A stretch of DNA of 64,000 bases from Paracraurococcus ruber (lineage in GTDB: Bacteria > Pseudomonadota > Alphaproteobacteria > Acetobacterales > Acetobacteraceae): assembly GCF_004353985.1 (NCBI RefSeq), contig NZ_SMOA01000001.1, positions 1 through 64,000 on the forward strand, in the 5' to 3' direction. The notes beneath the pieces were generated by a model. The model was given only the letters and a program-made list of their open reading frames with translations, searched no databases and was not told the origin of the DNA. The translations under genes were made by a program, and so were the position numbers. Positions 24,989 to 33,957 of the stretch are shown one piece after another. Positions within the stretch are counted from its first letter, which is position 1. Every line of letters begins with the position of its first letter.

Positions 24989-27307
24989 TCAAACTCGCGG
25001 CTTCAGGGCGCGGACCAGTACCGTCCCGGCGCTGAGGTCGATGGTAGTAGACGGATGCCGATTGGTGACCCGGGCGGTCACGGTGCCCGCGGCGCCGCTA
25101 TTGGTCACCGATGCCGTCCATTCCATGAAACCACTGACCTGGCCGGCGAAGCTGGCCTGCACGAAATCGCCGTTCTGCACGTTGGGCAGGCTGACGATCT
25201 GGCTGGCATTGGCGCCGGCGACCAGGCTCGGCGGGTCGTAGGCTAGGCTCGCGGAAAACTCCCGCGTGCCCCAGGCGCGGCCGGCGCCGGCCAGCACCAT
25301 CGGTGCCTCCGTCCCCGGCACGTAGAGCCGCAGCGACTTAAGGACCGAGGCGGCGTTGCCGCCGCGCACGCCGATGGCGGCGAAGGCGGCGTTCGGCGCC
25401 AGCGTCACCCGCTGCAGGCGGTTGAGCGCAAGCCCACCCACGAGGCTGTCGAGATCCGCCACCCCTTCCCACCAGAAGGACGGCGCGCCCTGCCAGGCGA
25501 TGTTCATGTTGGACAGCAGCGCCGGCGCGGTGCTGTCCAGCGCGTTCTCCGCCGCGTCGAACTGCAGGACCATCGGCCGGAGGGCGCTGCCCTCGGCGGC
25601 CAGGAAGAACTCCTTGCAGATGGTGCAGTCCACCACGAAGGCCAGCGCCCGGCTGGTCGGCAGCGTCACCGTGTCGGCGTTCAGCGTCAGCAGGTTCAGC
25701 CCAGGGAAGCAGAGATTGGTCAGGGTGTTGGCCGGCACCGTGGGGTTGCCCGACAGCACCGCCAGCCCTTCGAAGCCGGTCGACGCGGCGTCCCAGCGGA
25801 AGGCGCGGGCGCGGATGTTGGAGGCCTCGGCCACCAGCCGCGGCGTGCCGAGCGCCGCCGCCGCCTGGTGCAGCGGCAGCACCGTGCCGCCGGCCCGCGT
25901 CGCGCCGGCATAGTCCACGGCGCAGCCGGTGAAGCCGTAGGTGCCGACGAAGGCCACCTCATAGACCGCGTCGTTGAAGGCGGCCGTATGGCGCGCGACG
26001 AAGGGCGAGCAGGCTTCCATCCGCACCCCGCGCGCGGTCAGGCCGCGCCCGTCCACCTCCAGCAGGAAGGGGATGGCATCCACCGTGCCGGGCGTGCCCT
26101 GCCGCTGCAGTTCGAAGCCCGGCCCGAGGAAGAGATGCGCATTGTGCAGCCGGTAGGCGCCCGGCGCGGCGGACAGCCGCACGCCGAACCGCCCGATCCC
26201 CGGATTGGTGGCGGAGGAGCAGGCGAAATGCCCGCCATGGTGCCGCAGGGAGTTCATCCAGGCGGTCGAGGTCAGCGTCCGCAGGTCCAGCGCGATGCGG
26301 TTGTCGATCAGCCGGCCGTAATGCAGGTCGCTGTCCTCCGACCCGCGCTCGTCGCCCACCACCTGCACGCCGATGGTGAAGCGTTCCGCCCGCCGCACCT
26401 CCACCCGGCTGGCGTCGATGTTGCGGATGCGGATGCCGACATCGGCCTCGTCCAGCCAGTCGCTCTGCAGCGCGCGGAACACCGACAGGCCGGCATAGAC
26501 CTTGCGCTGGTTGTTGGCGCTGCCGCCATCGCCCAACGTCAGGGCGGCGGCGCCGCCCGGCCCGGCATAGAGGATGGTGCCGCGCATCAGCAGCCCCGCC
26601 GCCGCGCCGGGCAGCAGCAGCGGCTGGGTGGTGCGGAAGGTGCCCTCGCCAATCTCGAGGAATTTGCCGCTGGCGGCGGCGGCATTCATCGCCGCCTGCA
26701 GCGCCGGGCCGTCATCCGCCGTGCCGTCGCCGACCGCGCCGAAGTCGCGGGCGGACAGCCGCTCGGCCAGCTTGTCCTCCACCGTGCGCGGGATGCCGCC
26801 CGGAAAGGGAACGCTGGTCGTTCCCTCCCCGCGGTCGAAGACGGCGACGCCGCCCAGGCTGTCGAAGCCCAGCAGCTTGTTGGCCCGCACCGCCGGCAAC
26901 GGCAATGAAGGCGCACCGCCGACCTCGGACGGATCGAAGCGCAGCGCGCTGCCGACCTCGTCCTTCACCTCCTGCAGCGCAGCGATCTGGTAGTCCAGCT
27001 CGTCGTTCAGGGTGCGGGCGCGCAGAACGCCATTCGCCTGGAAATCGGTCGTGCGGGCGATCGCCAGGCTGCGGCGCAGCGTCACCCGCGTGCCGGTGGC
27101 CGGGGCCGCGTCGAAGGCCACGCTGCCGCCTTCCGACTGCCCGGCGCCGGCGACCGTGTAGCCACCGACCTGCACCAGGCCGTCCAGCCGCACCTCCAGG
27201 TCGCCGGCCTCGAAGATCGGGAAGGGGTAGGTGAAGCTGGCCTGGGTGCCATCGGCCAGGTACTGCACGCGCGGCGCGATGTCGCCGATCCTGATGTGCT
27301 CGTCCAT
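24989..27307 (-). CDS. phage tail fibre/tailspike with pectate-lyase-like beta-helix
   Basis: A 772-residue receptor-binding protein. Residues about 1-130 match the T7 gp17 N-terminal tail-attachment domain (VQYLADGTQASFTYPFPIFE, DLEVRLDG, TLNDELDYQIAALQEV). Around 190-215 the pectate-lyase superfamily opening SARDFGAVGDGTADDGPAL begins a long right-handed beta-helix region, typical of tailspikes that bind or depolymerise surface polysaccharide. The ATG at 27307 is where similarity starts. The anchor domain implies attachment to a short podovirus tail, consistent with the adjacent tail tube genes. Confidence 0.87.
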   Translation of the reverse strand: MDEHIRIGDIAPRVQYLADGTQASFTYPFPIFEAGDLEVRLDGLVQVGGYTVAGAGQSEGGSVAFDAAPATGTRVTLRRSLAIARTTDFQANGVLRARTLNDELDYQIAALQEVKDEVGSALRFDPSEVGGAPSLPLPAVRANKLLGFDSLGGVAVFDRGEGTTSVPFPGGIPRTVEDKLAERLSARDFGAVGDGTADDGPALQAAMNAAAASGKFLEIGEGTFRTTQPLLLPGAAAGLLMRGTILYAGPGGAAALTLGDGGSANNQRKVYAGLSVFRALQSDWLDEADVGIRIRNIDASRVEVRRAERFTIGVQVVGDERGSEDSDLHYGRLIDNRIALDLRTLTSTAWMNSLRHHGGHFACSSATNPGIGRFGVRLSAAPGAYRLHNAHLFLGPGFELQRQGTPGTVDAIPFLLEVDGRGLTARGVRMEACSPFVARHTAAFNDAVYEVAFVGTYGFTGCAVDYAGATRAGGTVLPLHQAAAALGTPRLVAEASNIRARAFRWDAASTGFEGLAVLSGNPTVPANTLTNLCFPGLNLLTLNADTVTLPTSRALAFVVDCTICKEFFLAAEGSALRPMVLQFDAAENALDSTAPALLSNMNIAWQGAPSFWWEGVADLDSLVGGLALNRLQRVTLAPNAAFAAIGVRGGNAASVLKSLRLYVPGTEAPMVLAGAGRAWGTREFSASLAYDPPSLVAGANASQIVSLPNVQNGDFVQASFAGQVSGFMEWTASVTNSGAAGTVTARVTNRHPSTTIDLSAGTVLVRALKPRV

Positions 27308-27445
27308 CGGGCGAACTGGCTCCTGAGGGGGGTTGGGGGGGGACACACCCCCCCTTCGGCTGCGCCGACAGGGTTGGGTGGGCGCCCACCGCGGATGCGG
27401 CGCAACCGCGATGGGGACCGATGTGGAGGCTGGCTGCGCAGCCCG

Positions 27446-27886
27446 CTAATCAAGCAGGTTGCGGGCGGCGAAGCCGAAGGTCCGGCTGCTCTGCAGCAGG
27501 GCGGTGAAGGTGCCGTCCGGGTTCAGCAGGCTGACCCGGCCCTGCGCCAGCCGGGCCCGCAGCGTCGCATCGTCGGCGTTCTGCGCCGCCGCCGCTTCCT
27601 GCGTCAGCCCTGCTGTCAGCGCGCCGGCGGATCCCTCATCGGGCGCGACGCCGGAAGCGGCGAGCCGCGCGCGGGTGGTGGCGATGGTCTTCGCCAGGGT
27701 CTGCTGCCGCTGCAGCGCCGCTTCCTGCTGCTGGGCGCGCAGTGCGTCCTGCCGCGCCGCCTCCTGCTGCTGGGCGATCTGGATCTGGGCGCGGTTCAGC
27801 TCGTTCTGCTGCTGCGCCTGGCGGACATTGCCGTAGATGGAGGCGCCCGCCCCGACCAGGGTGGCGAGCGAGGCGAGTGCGGCCAT
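27446..27886 (-). CDS. gp14-like internal virion protein (coiled coil)
   Basis: A 146-residue protein with a short hydrophobic N-terminus (LASLATLVGAGASIYGNV) and a long glutamine/alanine/arginine-rich coiled coil (about 22-70), ending in SLLNPDGTFTALLQSSRTFGFAARN-like sequence. Size, composition and its place just downstream of the tail tube B gene match the T7 gp14 slot, a core protein ejected to form a channel. Its start overlaps the preceding stop by one base. Homology to gp14 is inferred from context and composition only. Confidence 0.6.
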   Translation of the reverse strand: MAALASLATLVGAGASIYGNVRQAQQQNELNRAQIQIAQQQEAARQDALRAQQQEAALQRQQTLAKTIATTRARLAASGVAPDEGSAGALTAGLTQEAAAAQNADDATLRARLAQGRVSLLNPDGTFTALLQSSRTFGFAARNLLD

Positions 27887-29766
27887 CAGTCGGTCATCCT
27901 CATGTCCATGGTGACGGAAAGCAGCGTCATCGGCAGCGGCGTGTCGTCCTCGATCCGCCAGAGCGGCGCCAGCGCGTCGCGCCGCCAGCCCACCGCGCGC
28001 AGCGTCACGTCGCCGGTGAAGGCCGGCGGCGCCGCGTCCAGCACCGCGGTATCGAGCCGGCGGAAGCTGACGGGCTGCGACCCGCGGCCAAGGTCGACCG
28101 ACAAGGTCTGGGTTTCCAGCAGCCGGAAGGTGATGGCGACCAGCCTGATCGGCGCCGCCCGGGTGCCGATGGCGGAGGTGAGGTCGGCCGGCAGCGGCTC
28201 CACCCGATGGGTGAAGGGCAGGCCGATCTGCACGGAAGACGCAGGCGGATCGATGGTGACCGCGCCGTTGGCGACCACGGCCGAGGCCCGCGGCGCACCA
28301 TCGGCCAGCACGCCGACGGTCTCGCCCGCCAAGTGGCCGAGGCCGGCCCAGGTGTCCTGCGGCGTGGCGGCGCTGCCGGTCAGCGCGGCGTCCAGCGCCA
28401 GGCCATCGTCGAAGCGCTCCAGCCGCGGCGTGCCGCGGCGCTCCACTACCGCATAGACCGCGCCCTCGATGTCGGCGAGCGAGCGGACGGCGCCATCCGT
28501 TTCCTGCCCGCACCAGGCGGTCACCTGCTCGGCACGATACAGCGTCAGCGTCGCCAGGCTGCCATCGGCCATCGCCACGTGCAGCAGCCGGCGGCGCTGG
28601 TCATAGGTCATCGCCACCGGGTCCCGCACCAGGTGCTGGGAAACTAGGGCGAGATCATTGGCCTGGTAGAGCTGCTGCAGGTCGGTATAGGTGAACTCGA
28701 AGATGCCACGCCCGCTGCGGGCGGCGAAGATCGTCGAACCGTCCACATCCACAGGCTGCACCAGCCGTGCCACCGGCGACCCGACGCGGGTCTGCCGGTT
28801 GAGCTGGATGCTGCCCGGGGTCAGCGGCGTGCCGGTGACCATCCACTCGGCACCCGACGTGAACACCTGCAGGTGCTGGCCCGAGAAGACGCCGCGGATG
28901 GCGTTCACCTGATCGGAGACCAAGCCGAACTCGATCGCCTGGTCGTCGAGGCCGGTCCCGAGGTCGAAGTTGAAGAGATCGCCGGACCGGGAGAGCCAGA
29001 GCCGGTTCGGCAGGTCGCGCGATCCGCCCAGCACCAGCCGGTCCTGGTGGAAGCAGAGCGTCACCGGCCAGCCATGCACGGGTGACAGTGCGGCCTCCTC
29101 CCAATCCGTGGTCGCCGCGGTCCCGGCCAGCGCTTCTTCCACCGTCGCGGTCGCCTGGGTGGCGCTGGCGACGGCGGTGACCAGCACGCGCTTGCCGCCG
29201 ATGCGGAAGCGCACCCCGGCATGCCCCGCCTGGAAGACGGCGGCCGAGGCGGTCAGCGTGACGGTGCCCACGGTGGCGGAGGGCGTCAGCGTCACCGCCG
29301 CATCGGCGAAGCGGTAGAAGGGTTCCCGCAGGAAGGACCAGGGCGCCACCGTCCAGGCGGTGTTGCTGGTGCGGGTGACCTTCTGCGGCACCATGTCGGG
29401 GTGGCAGAGCAGCAGCGTGTCGGCGCTCTGCGTGAAGGCAAGCTGCGGCAGCATCGCCGCCGTCCAGGGCCCGGCCACCTGCGCCACCTGGCTGTCGCCG
29501 ACGAAGACGCGCAGCGCGCCCGCGGTCAGGGCCAGCAGGTAGGTCTGCTCGGTATTGAACTCGAAGGCGATCAGCCGCGCCGCGCCAGGCAGCGTGGCCA
29601 CGTGCCGCAGCCCGGGGCGGCGCGTCACGCCGCCGGTCGGCTGGATGACGACATTGCGCAGGGTGCGCGCGCCATTCGCATAGGCACGCAGGTCGGGCCG
29701 GCCAAGCAGCTCCGGCGCCAGCTCCCCCGCGGTGAAGCTGGTCTTCAGGATGCGGGACTGCGCCAT
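27886..29766 (-). CDS. tail tubular protein B-like (T7 gp12 type)
   Basis: A 626-residue beta-rich protein. The opening SRILKTSFTAGELAPELLGRPDLRAYANG, followed by GARTLRNVVIQPTGGVTRRPG, is the hallmark of podovirus tail nozzle/stabilisation proteins related to T7 gp12. Late blocks such as CFHQDRLVLGGSRDLPNRLWLS and AIRGVFSGQHLQVFTSGAEW are also family-typical. It forms the distal short tail tube. It starts two bases after the tail tube A stop. The full length appears intact. Confidence 0.85.
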   Translation of the reverse strand: MAQSRILKTSFTAGELAPELLGRPDLRAYANGARTLRNVVIQPTGGVTRRPGLRHVATLPGAARLIAFEFNTEQTYLLALTAGALRVFVGDSQVAQVAGPWTAAMLPQLAFTQSADTLLLCHPDMVPQKVTRTSNTAWTVAPWSFLREPFYRFADAAVTLTPSATVGTVTLTASAAVFQAGHAGVRFRIGGKRVLVTAVASATQATATVEEALAGTAATTDWEEAALSPVHGWPVTLCFHQDRLVLGGSRDLPNRLWLSRSGDLFNFDLGTGLDDQAIEFGLVSDQVNAIRGVFSGQHLQVFTSGAEWMVTGTPLTPGSIQLNRQTRVGSPVARLVQPVDVDGSTIFAARSGRGIFEFTYTDLQQLYQANDLALVSQHLVRDPVAMTYDQRRRLLHVAMADGSLATLTLYRAEQVTAWCGQETDGAVRSLADIEGAVYAVVERRGTPRLERFDDGLALDAALTGSAATPQDTWAGLGHLAGETVGVLADGAPRASAVVANGAVTIDPPASSVQIGLPFTHRVEPLPADLTSAIGTRAAPIRLVAITFRLLETQTLSVDLGRGSQPVSFRRLDTAVLDAAPPAFTGDVTLRAVGWRRDALAPLWRIEDDTPLPMTLLSVTMDMRMTD

Positions 29767-29768
29767 GC

Positions 29769-30338
29769 TCAGCCCCGCACGGTGATCAGCGGGAAATCCT
29801 CGATCGCGCGCGGCGTCTGCTGCTGGCTGTCGATGCGGCGGGCCGCGCGGAATTCGGCCTCCGCCTGCTGCGACAGCAACTGGGCGCGGGAGGAATTCTC
29901 GGTCAGCGGAATGCAGAATTCGGCGGCCAGGCGGGCGACCAGGGCGGCGGCGAAATGCGGCGGGAAGACGCTCTCGTCCGGGCGGAAGATGTAGGTCAGC
30001 ACCACCTGTTCGGCATTGCCGTGCAGCCGGTCCTCCAGGATGCGATAGGGCAGGCCGCGGCCGCGGTCCGGGTTGCCGGCGGACAGCGCGCGCAGGAAGC
30101 CGGCGGGCAGCTGGAAGGCGTAGAGGTGGTCGGCGGTCGGCGTCGCCGCAAGCCGCGGCAGCGTGGCCTGGCCGGTGGCGAAGCTCCAGGGATGCGCGGC
30201 CAGCAGCGCGTCGCGCAGGCCGGGATAGAGATTGGCCGCGACCTCGGCCTCGGCGGTCCCTTCGTCGAGCGAGGCGACCGGCTGCGCGCCGATCTTCAGC
30301 AGCGCGCGCGCGCACAGCGCGAGGGCGGAGAGGGGCAT
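29769..30338 (-). CDS. tail tubular protein A-like (T7 gp11 type) head-tail adaptor
   Basis: A 189-residue protein matching podovirus tail tube A/gp11 proteins: LCARALLKIGAQPVASLDEG at the N-terminus, EVAANLYPGLRDALLAAHPWSF, and LPAGFLRALSA. It forms the ring joining the portal to the tail nozzle. The ATG at 30338 was chosen because family members start near MPLSALAL; a GTG 24 bases upstream is an alternative. It lies between the capsid gene and tail tube B, as in T7. Confidence 0.82.
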   Translation of the reverse strand: MPLSALALCARALLKIGAQPVASLDEGTAEAEVAANLYPGLRDALLAAHPWSFATGQATLPRLAATPTADHLYAFQLPAGFLRALSAGNPDRGRGLPYRILEDRLHGNAEQVVLTYIFRPDESVFPPHFAAALVARLAAEFCIPLTENSSRAQLLSQQAEAEFRAARRIDSQQQTPRAIEDFPLITVRG

Positions 30339-30372
30339 GGAGGGGGGCTCCGGAGCGGTCACGGACAGGAAT

Positions 30373-30398
30373 GGCCCCCGCCCGGCGGGGCGGGGGCC
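30373..30398 (-). terminator. strong hairpin downstream of the capsid gene
   Basis: GGCCCCCGCCC (30373-30383) pairs perfectly with GGGCGGGGGCC (30388-30398) across a 4-base loop. It is about 70 bases after the capsid stop and before tail tube A. There is no T tract, so it may act as a partial terminator or an mRNA stabiliser. Its place recalls the terminator after the T7 capsid gene. Confidence 0.6.
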
Positions 30399-30470
30399 GT
30401 CAGAGCAGATCGCCGCAGGGCGGCAAGCGCCCGGCGGTGGGACTCCGCTCCGCAGGACAGGGGCGGCGCG

Positions 30471-31304
30471 CTATTCCTTGCAGCGCATCCGCACGACGCC
30501 GGTGCCGTCCACCAGCACCGCGCCCTGGCTCATCATCGTGTTCACGAAGTGGGCGGCGCGGTCGCCGTGCCAGGTGATGTCGGTGGTGATCTCCTGGCCG
30601 GCGGCATGGCCGATGGCCGTCCGGTGATAGAAGTAGCAGTAGCGCAGCAGGCCGTTCTTGGTCAGGCCGCTATGCGGGATCCAGGTGGCGCCCAGCCAGC
30701 GCTTCGCCTGCGTGCCCTTCCAGGGCAGCTCGGAGTCGCCGATGTACTGGGTGTTGGCGAATTCCTGGATCGTCAGCAGCTCGCTCCACTGCTTCCAGCC
30801 AACCACGGCATAGCGCTGGCCGTCATCCGGCACGTCGGCATTGCCCAGCTGCTGGAAGGCCAGCAGGACCTTGGCGCGGGTGAGGCCGTCATTGTCGGTC
30901 TCGCCGGTGCCGGTGCCGATCGCCTCGCGCGTGCCGCTGTCCATCGCTGCGATGATCAGCTCGTCGGTCTTGCGGCCCAGGGCATAGGCGCCGGCATTGG
31001 CCGCCACCGCGCGCTCGTCGATGTTGGTCTTCAGCTCGTCCAGCCGGTCCACCCAGTCGCCGGCATAGTAGTCCTGCAGGAAGCACTCGACCGTGCTGTG
31101 GTCGATGTTCATTACCGGCACGACGCCGTTGCGCGCCTTCGCGGCCGCGGTGCCGGTGCCGACCTTGTTGAAGACGGTGGAGGCGCCGCGCACCTCGGTC
31201 TTGCTGCGCACGGTCGGGCGCAGCTTGGACCCCATGCGCTGATAGGCTTCCTGCACCTCGGCCTGGTACTGCTTGACGAAGGCCTGGTCGATCGAAGCGG
31301 ACAT
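30471..31304 (-). CDS. phage major capsid protein
   Basis: A 277-residue protein with capsid-family features: an N-terminal helix (SIDQAFVKQYQAEVQEAYQ), the NIDHSTVECFLQDYYAGDWVD segment, DERAVAANAGAYALGRKTDELI, and a C-terminal QGAVLVDGTGVVRM strand. It lies between the scaffold and tail tube A genes exactly as T7 gene 10 does. The ATG at 31304 has AAGGACCGAGGC upstream. A 398-base leader with two hairpins precedes it, suggesting separate control of capsid expression. Confidence 0.85.
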   Translation of the reverse strand: MSASIDQAFVKQYQAEVQEAYQRMGSKLRPTVRSKTEVRGASTVFNKVGTGTAAAKARNGVVPVMNIDHSTVECFLQDYYAGDWVDRLDELKTNIDERAVAANAGAYALGRKTDELIIAAMDSGTREAIGTGTGETDNDGLTRAKVLLAFQQLGNADVPDDGQRYAVVGWKQWSELLTIQEFANTQYIGDSELPWKGTQAKRWLGATWIPHSGLTKNGLLRYCYFYHRTAIGHAAGQEITTDITWHGDRAAHFVNTMMSQGAVLVDGTGVVRMRCKE

Positions 31305-31702
31305 GCCTCGGTCCTTCTGCTCGTGGCGGGGGGGGGGGCGGAAAGCGCGATGCGGCGGTTTGCCTGCGGGCAGGGCCGCCACGACGCGCGCGGCCACGCA
31401 CCCGCGGGGCGGGTTGCGCGCGGCCGGCAAGGGAAGGGGGCGGACCGCGCAGCCAGGGCCTTGCGGCCGGCGCGCTGGTCCGCCCCCGAACCGGGGCGCC
31501 CTGCCGCAAGGATGCGGCCGGGCGCCCCGGGCGGCAGGGCGAGCAGCGAGGCGGGGGGAGACGCGCTCAAGCCCTGCCGGGTGGCGTCATGCCGGCCGGC
31601 AAGGATGCTGGCCGGCATGATCATGTCGGTTGGCGCGCAGCTGCCTCACCAACCCTGCGCGCGATGCCGGATGACGGCCGTCGGGGCGTCCGGCGTCCGG
31701 TG
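31305..31702 (-). promoter_or_regulatory. capsid-gene leader with two hairpins sharing one loop sequence
   Basis: This 398-base gap holds no gene. Hairpin 1 (31491-31530) pairs CCGGGGCGCC with GGCGCCCCGG and has an inner CCGCA/TGCGG stem. Hairpin 2 (31587-31620) pairs TCATGCCGGCC with GGCCGGCATGA. Both expose the same ten bases, GCAAGGATGC (31506-31515 and 31599-31608). A run of G residues lies near 31328-31339. The gap may hold a promoter or RNA-level control element for the capsid gene; no sigma-70 match is convincing. Confidence 0.55.
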
Positions 31703-32452
31703 TCAGCCCGGGTTGCCGACGAGGCGGCGGAAGCCTTCCGTCACGCGCTGGATGAATTGCGGGTCGCGGCTGCGCCAGTAGCGCGGGTCGCGCATCATGG
31801 CGCGCAGCTCGCCCTCGTTCTCGGGGCCGGGCGGCGCGGCGTCGCGCGCCAGCCCGGGTTCCTGCCCGCGCATCATCTGCTCCAGCGCCATCACGCCGTC
31901 GGCCGTCGAGGCCAGGGCGGCATAGACGCCGGGCGGCAGCTTCGCCCGGCCCCAGGCGGCGAGCTGCGCGGCCATGCGCTTGAAGGCATCCTCGCCGCCA
32001 TAGTGGTGCACCAGCATCTCGCGCTGGCGGTCGGCTTCGTATTGCTGCGCCGCCTCGGCGATCAGGGGCAGCAGCCGCTCCGCCGCCAGGTCGTACACGA
32101 GCTGCGCCTGGTCGTTGCTGAACTGCGCCGCGTGCAGCCGGGCATTCACCGTGGCATCGGGGCAGCAGAGCTCATGCGGCGAGGTGATGTTGTAGGCATC
32201 GGCGCTGTCCGGGATGCCCATGGCCTGGCGGAAGCGGGCCATGTCCTCCGGCGTCGTGTCCGGCCCCGGCCGGCCGCCGCGCTGGGACAGGCGCCGCTCC
32301 AGCTCCAGGTAGGATTTCAGCAGCGCGTCCACGCGCAGCGTGCCGGTGGCGGGGTCCCAGAATTTCTCCGGCACCTCGGCGGGGCGCGGCGCGGGCTTGC
32401 CCATGTCGGGCGTCGCCATCTCCTCCGGCGGCTGAAGCAGGTCCTCGGGCAT
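31703..32452 (-). CDS. capsid assembly scaffolding protein
   Basis: A 249-residue acidic, helical protein. Features include an N-terminal proline-rich region, EKFWDPATGTLRVDALLKSY, GIPDSADAYNI and a charged C-terminal segment (about 180-249) ending in DPQFIQRVTEGFRRLVG. These are typical of scaffolding proteins in podovirus-like elements (T7 gp9 position). It lies between the portal and capsid genes. Scaffolds guide prohead assembly and leave before packaging, so its retention argues for real head formation. Confidence 0.78.
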   Translation of the reverse strand: MPEDLLQPPEEMATPDMGKPAPRPAEVPEKFWDPATGTLRVDALLKSYLELERRLSQRGGRPGPDTTPEDMARFRQAMGIPDSADAYNITSPHELCCPDATVNARLHAAQFSNDQAQLVYDLAAERLLPLIAEAAQQYEADRQREMLVHHYGGEDAFKRMAAQLAAWGRAKLPPGVYAALASTADGVMALEQMMRGQEPGLARDAAPPGPENEGELRAMMRDPRYWRSRDPQFIQRVTEGFRRLVGNPG

Positions 32453-32531
32453 GCGGGGTCACTCCCGGATGGGGTTTCAGGGGTGGGCGGGGTGGGCACG
32501 GGGCGCGATGCCGGGCCGCGCGCCGGGGACA

Positions 32532-33953
32532 TCAGGCAGGCGGCGGACCGGCTGCGGAGGTTGCCGGCACCAGCACTTCCGCCGGCGCACCCAGGGTGCG
32601 GGCCAGCCAGCGCGTCGCCGCGGCGGCGTCGATCTGCGCCGCCGCCTGCCCGCCGAGCTGCGCCGCCGACTGCAGGAACAGCAGCGTGTTCGCCGCATCG
32701 GCGCGGCCCTGCAGGCGGGCCAGGGGGCTTTCGTAGCGCAGGGCCGCGTCGCGCCCGTCCACCAGCAGGGCGGGGATCTCGCCGCGCCGGCGCAGAATGG
32801 CGAGGCAGCGGACGACCAGCGGCGTCAGCAGCTCCGCCTGCAGGCGGCCATAGGACGCCCCGAGCAGCCGCGCGGTCTGCGCACCGCGCTCCAGCACCTC
32901 GGTCGCCGTCATCCGCGCGTCCTGCAGCGGGCCCAGGCGGTCGGCCAGCAGCGCGGCGCGGATGCGCGTCCGCAGCCCGTCCAGCACGATCTGCGAGACG
33001 TCGAAATTACCCGGCGCCGCCAGCGGCGTCAGGCCGGCGCTGCCCGGCGCCCTCGGGATAATCGCGCCCGGGACGAGCTTGACGGTGTCCGGGTTCAGCA
33101 CGCCGTCATCCTCGGCCTGCCAGATCCCGGTGACGGCGATCGACGCGTTCTTGAGCACCAGCTCCACCACCTTGTTCGCGGTGCGGATGTCCGGCAGCGC
33201 CTTCTGGACGGGGCCGCGGCCATAGGTCTCGCCGGGCGCCTTCAGCCAGCGGAAGGCGATGGCCGGGCTTTCCGCGAAGCGACCCGCCGCGAGCAGCAGC
33301 GGGTCGGCGGGATCGGCCAGCAGCACGGCGTGGCGGGCGGCCCCGCGCTCCGGCCAGATCGCCTCCAGCACCGCATGCAGCGCCGGATCGTTCTCGGCGG
33401 CTGCCCGCACCATGCCATGCGGCAGGTTGGCCTTGGGAAAGCGGGCGAGGATCTGCGCCGCCGTCAGGCGCATCTGGCGGAAGATGGTGGACAGCCTTCC
33501 GTCCGCCCCTTCCTCCAGCACCGCGCTGCGGATCGGCACGGCGGTGAAGCGGAAGGCGGACGCCTCGCCGAGCGGGGCTTCCTCCGCCAGCAGCAGGCCG
33601 GTGCCGGCAACGACCAGGTCGAGGAAGGCCTGATGCATCTCGACCACGAAATTGGACCGGTCGAAATGGCCCTGCAGCACCGTCGCGGCCTCCTCCAGCG
33701 CCGCGGCCGCCGCGGGGTCGGCGGTGCCGCGGGCGGGTGAGAGGCCGAACCAGCGGGACCAGGGCGGCGTCAGCTCCGCCAGCAGGGACGCGGCGAGCTG
33801 TTCTGCGGCATCGGCCGCGGTGGCGTCGAACAGCGCCGGTCCGCCATCGGGCCGCGGCAGCACATGGTCGTAGCAGGCCTGCCAGAGCGGCTCGAGTGGG
33901 CGGCGGCGTTCCAGCGCGCGCTGGAAGCGGGCGATGAGGTCGGCGGGCTCCAT
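32532..33953 (-). CDS. portal protein (T7 gp8-like head-tail connector)
   Basis: A 473-residue portal of the podovirus head-tail connector family. It starts with ADLIARFQRALERRRPLEPL and continues with SLLAELTPPWSRWFGLSPA, ETYGRGPVQKALPDIRTANK and a DRLGPLQDARMTATEVLER block in the region that in other portals forms the stem and clip. It is the dodecameric ring through which DNA is packaged. The frame is uninterrupted and the ATG at 33953 aligns with family starts. It follows a small proline-rich gene by four bases and precedes the scaffold gene, matching T7 order. Confidence 0.88.
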   Translation of the reverse strand: MEPADLIARFQRALERRRPLEPLWQACYDHVLPRPDGGPALFDATAADAAEQLAASLLAELTPPWSRWFGLSPARGTADPAAAAALEEAATVLQGHFDRSNFVVEMHQAFLDLVVAGTGLLLAEEAPLGEASAFRFTAVPIRSAVLEEGADGRLSTIFRQMRLTAAQILARFPKANLPHGMVRAAAENDPALHAVLEAIWPERGAARHAVLLADPADPLLLAAGRFAESPAIAFRWLKAPGETYGRGPVQKALPDIRTANKVVELVLKNASIAVTGIWQAEDDGVLNPDTVKLVPGAIIPRAPGSAGLTPLAAPGNFDVSQIVLDGLRTRIRAALLADRLGPLQDARMTATEVLERGAQTARLLGASYGRLQAELLTPLVVRCLAILRRRGEIPALLVDGRDAALRYESPLARLQGRADAANTLLFLQSAAQLGGQAAAQIDAAAATRWLARTLGAPAEVLVPATSAAGPPPA

Positions 33954-33957
33954 GGCG

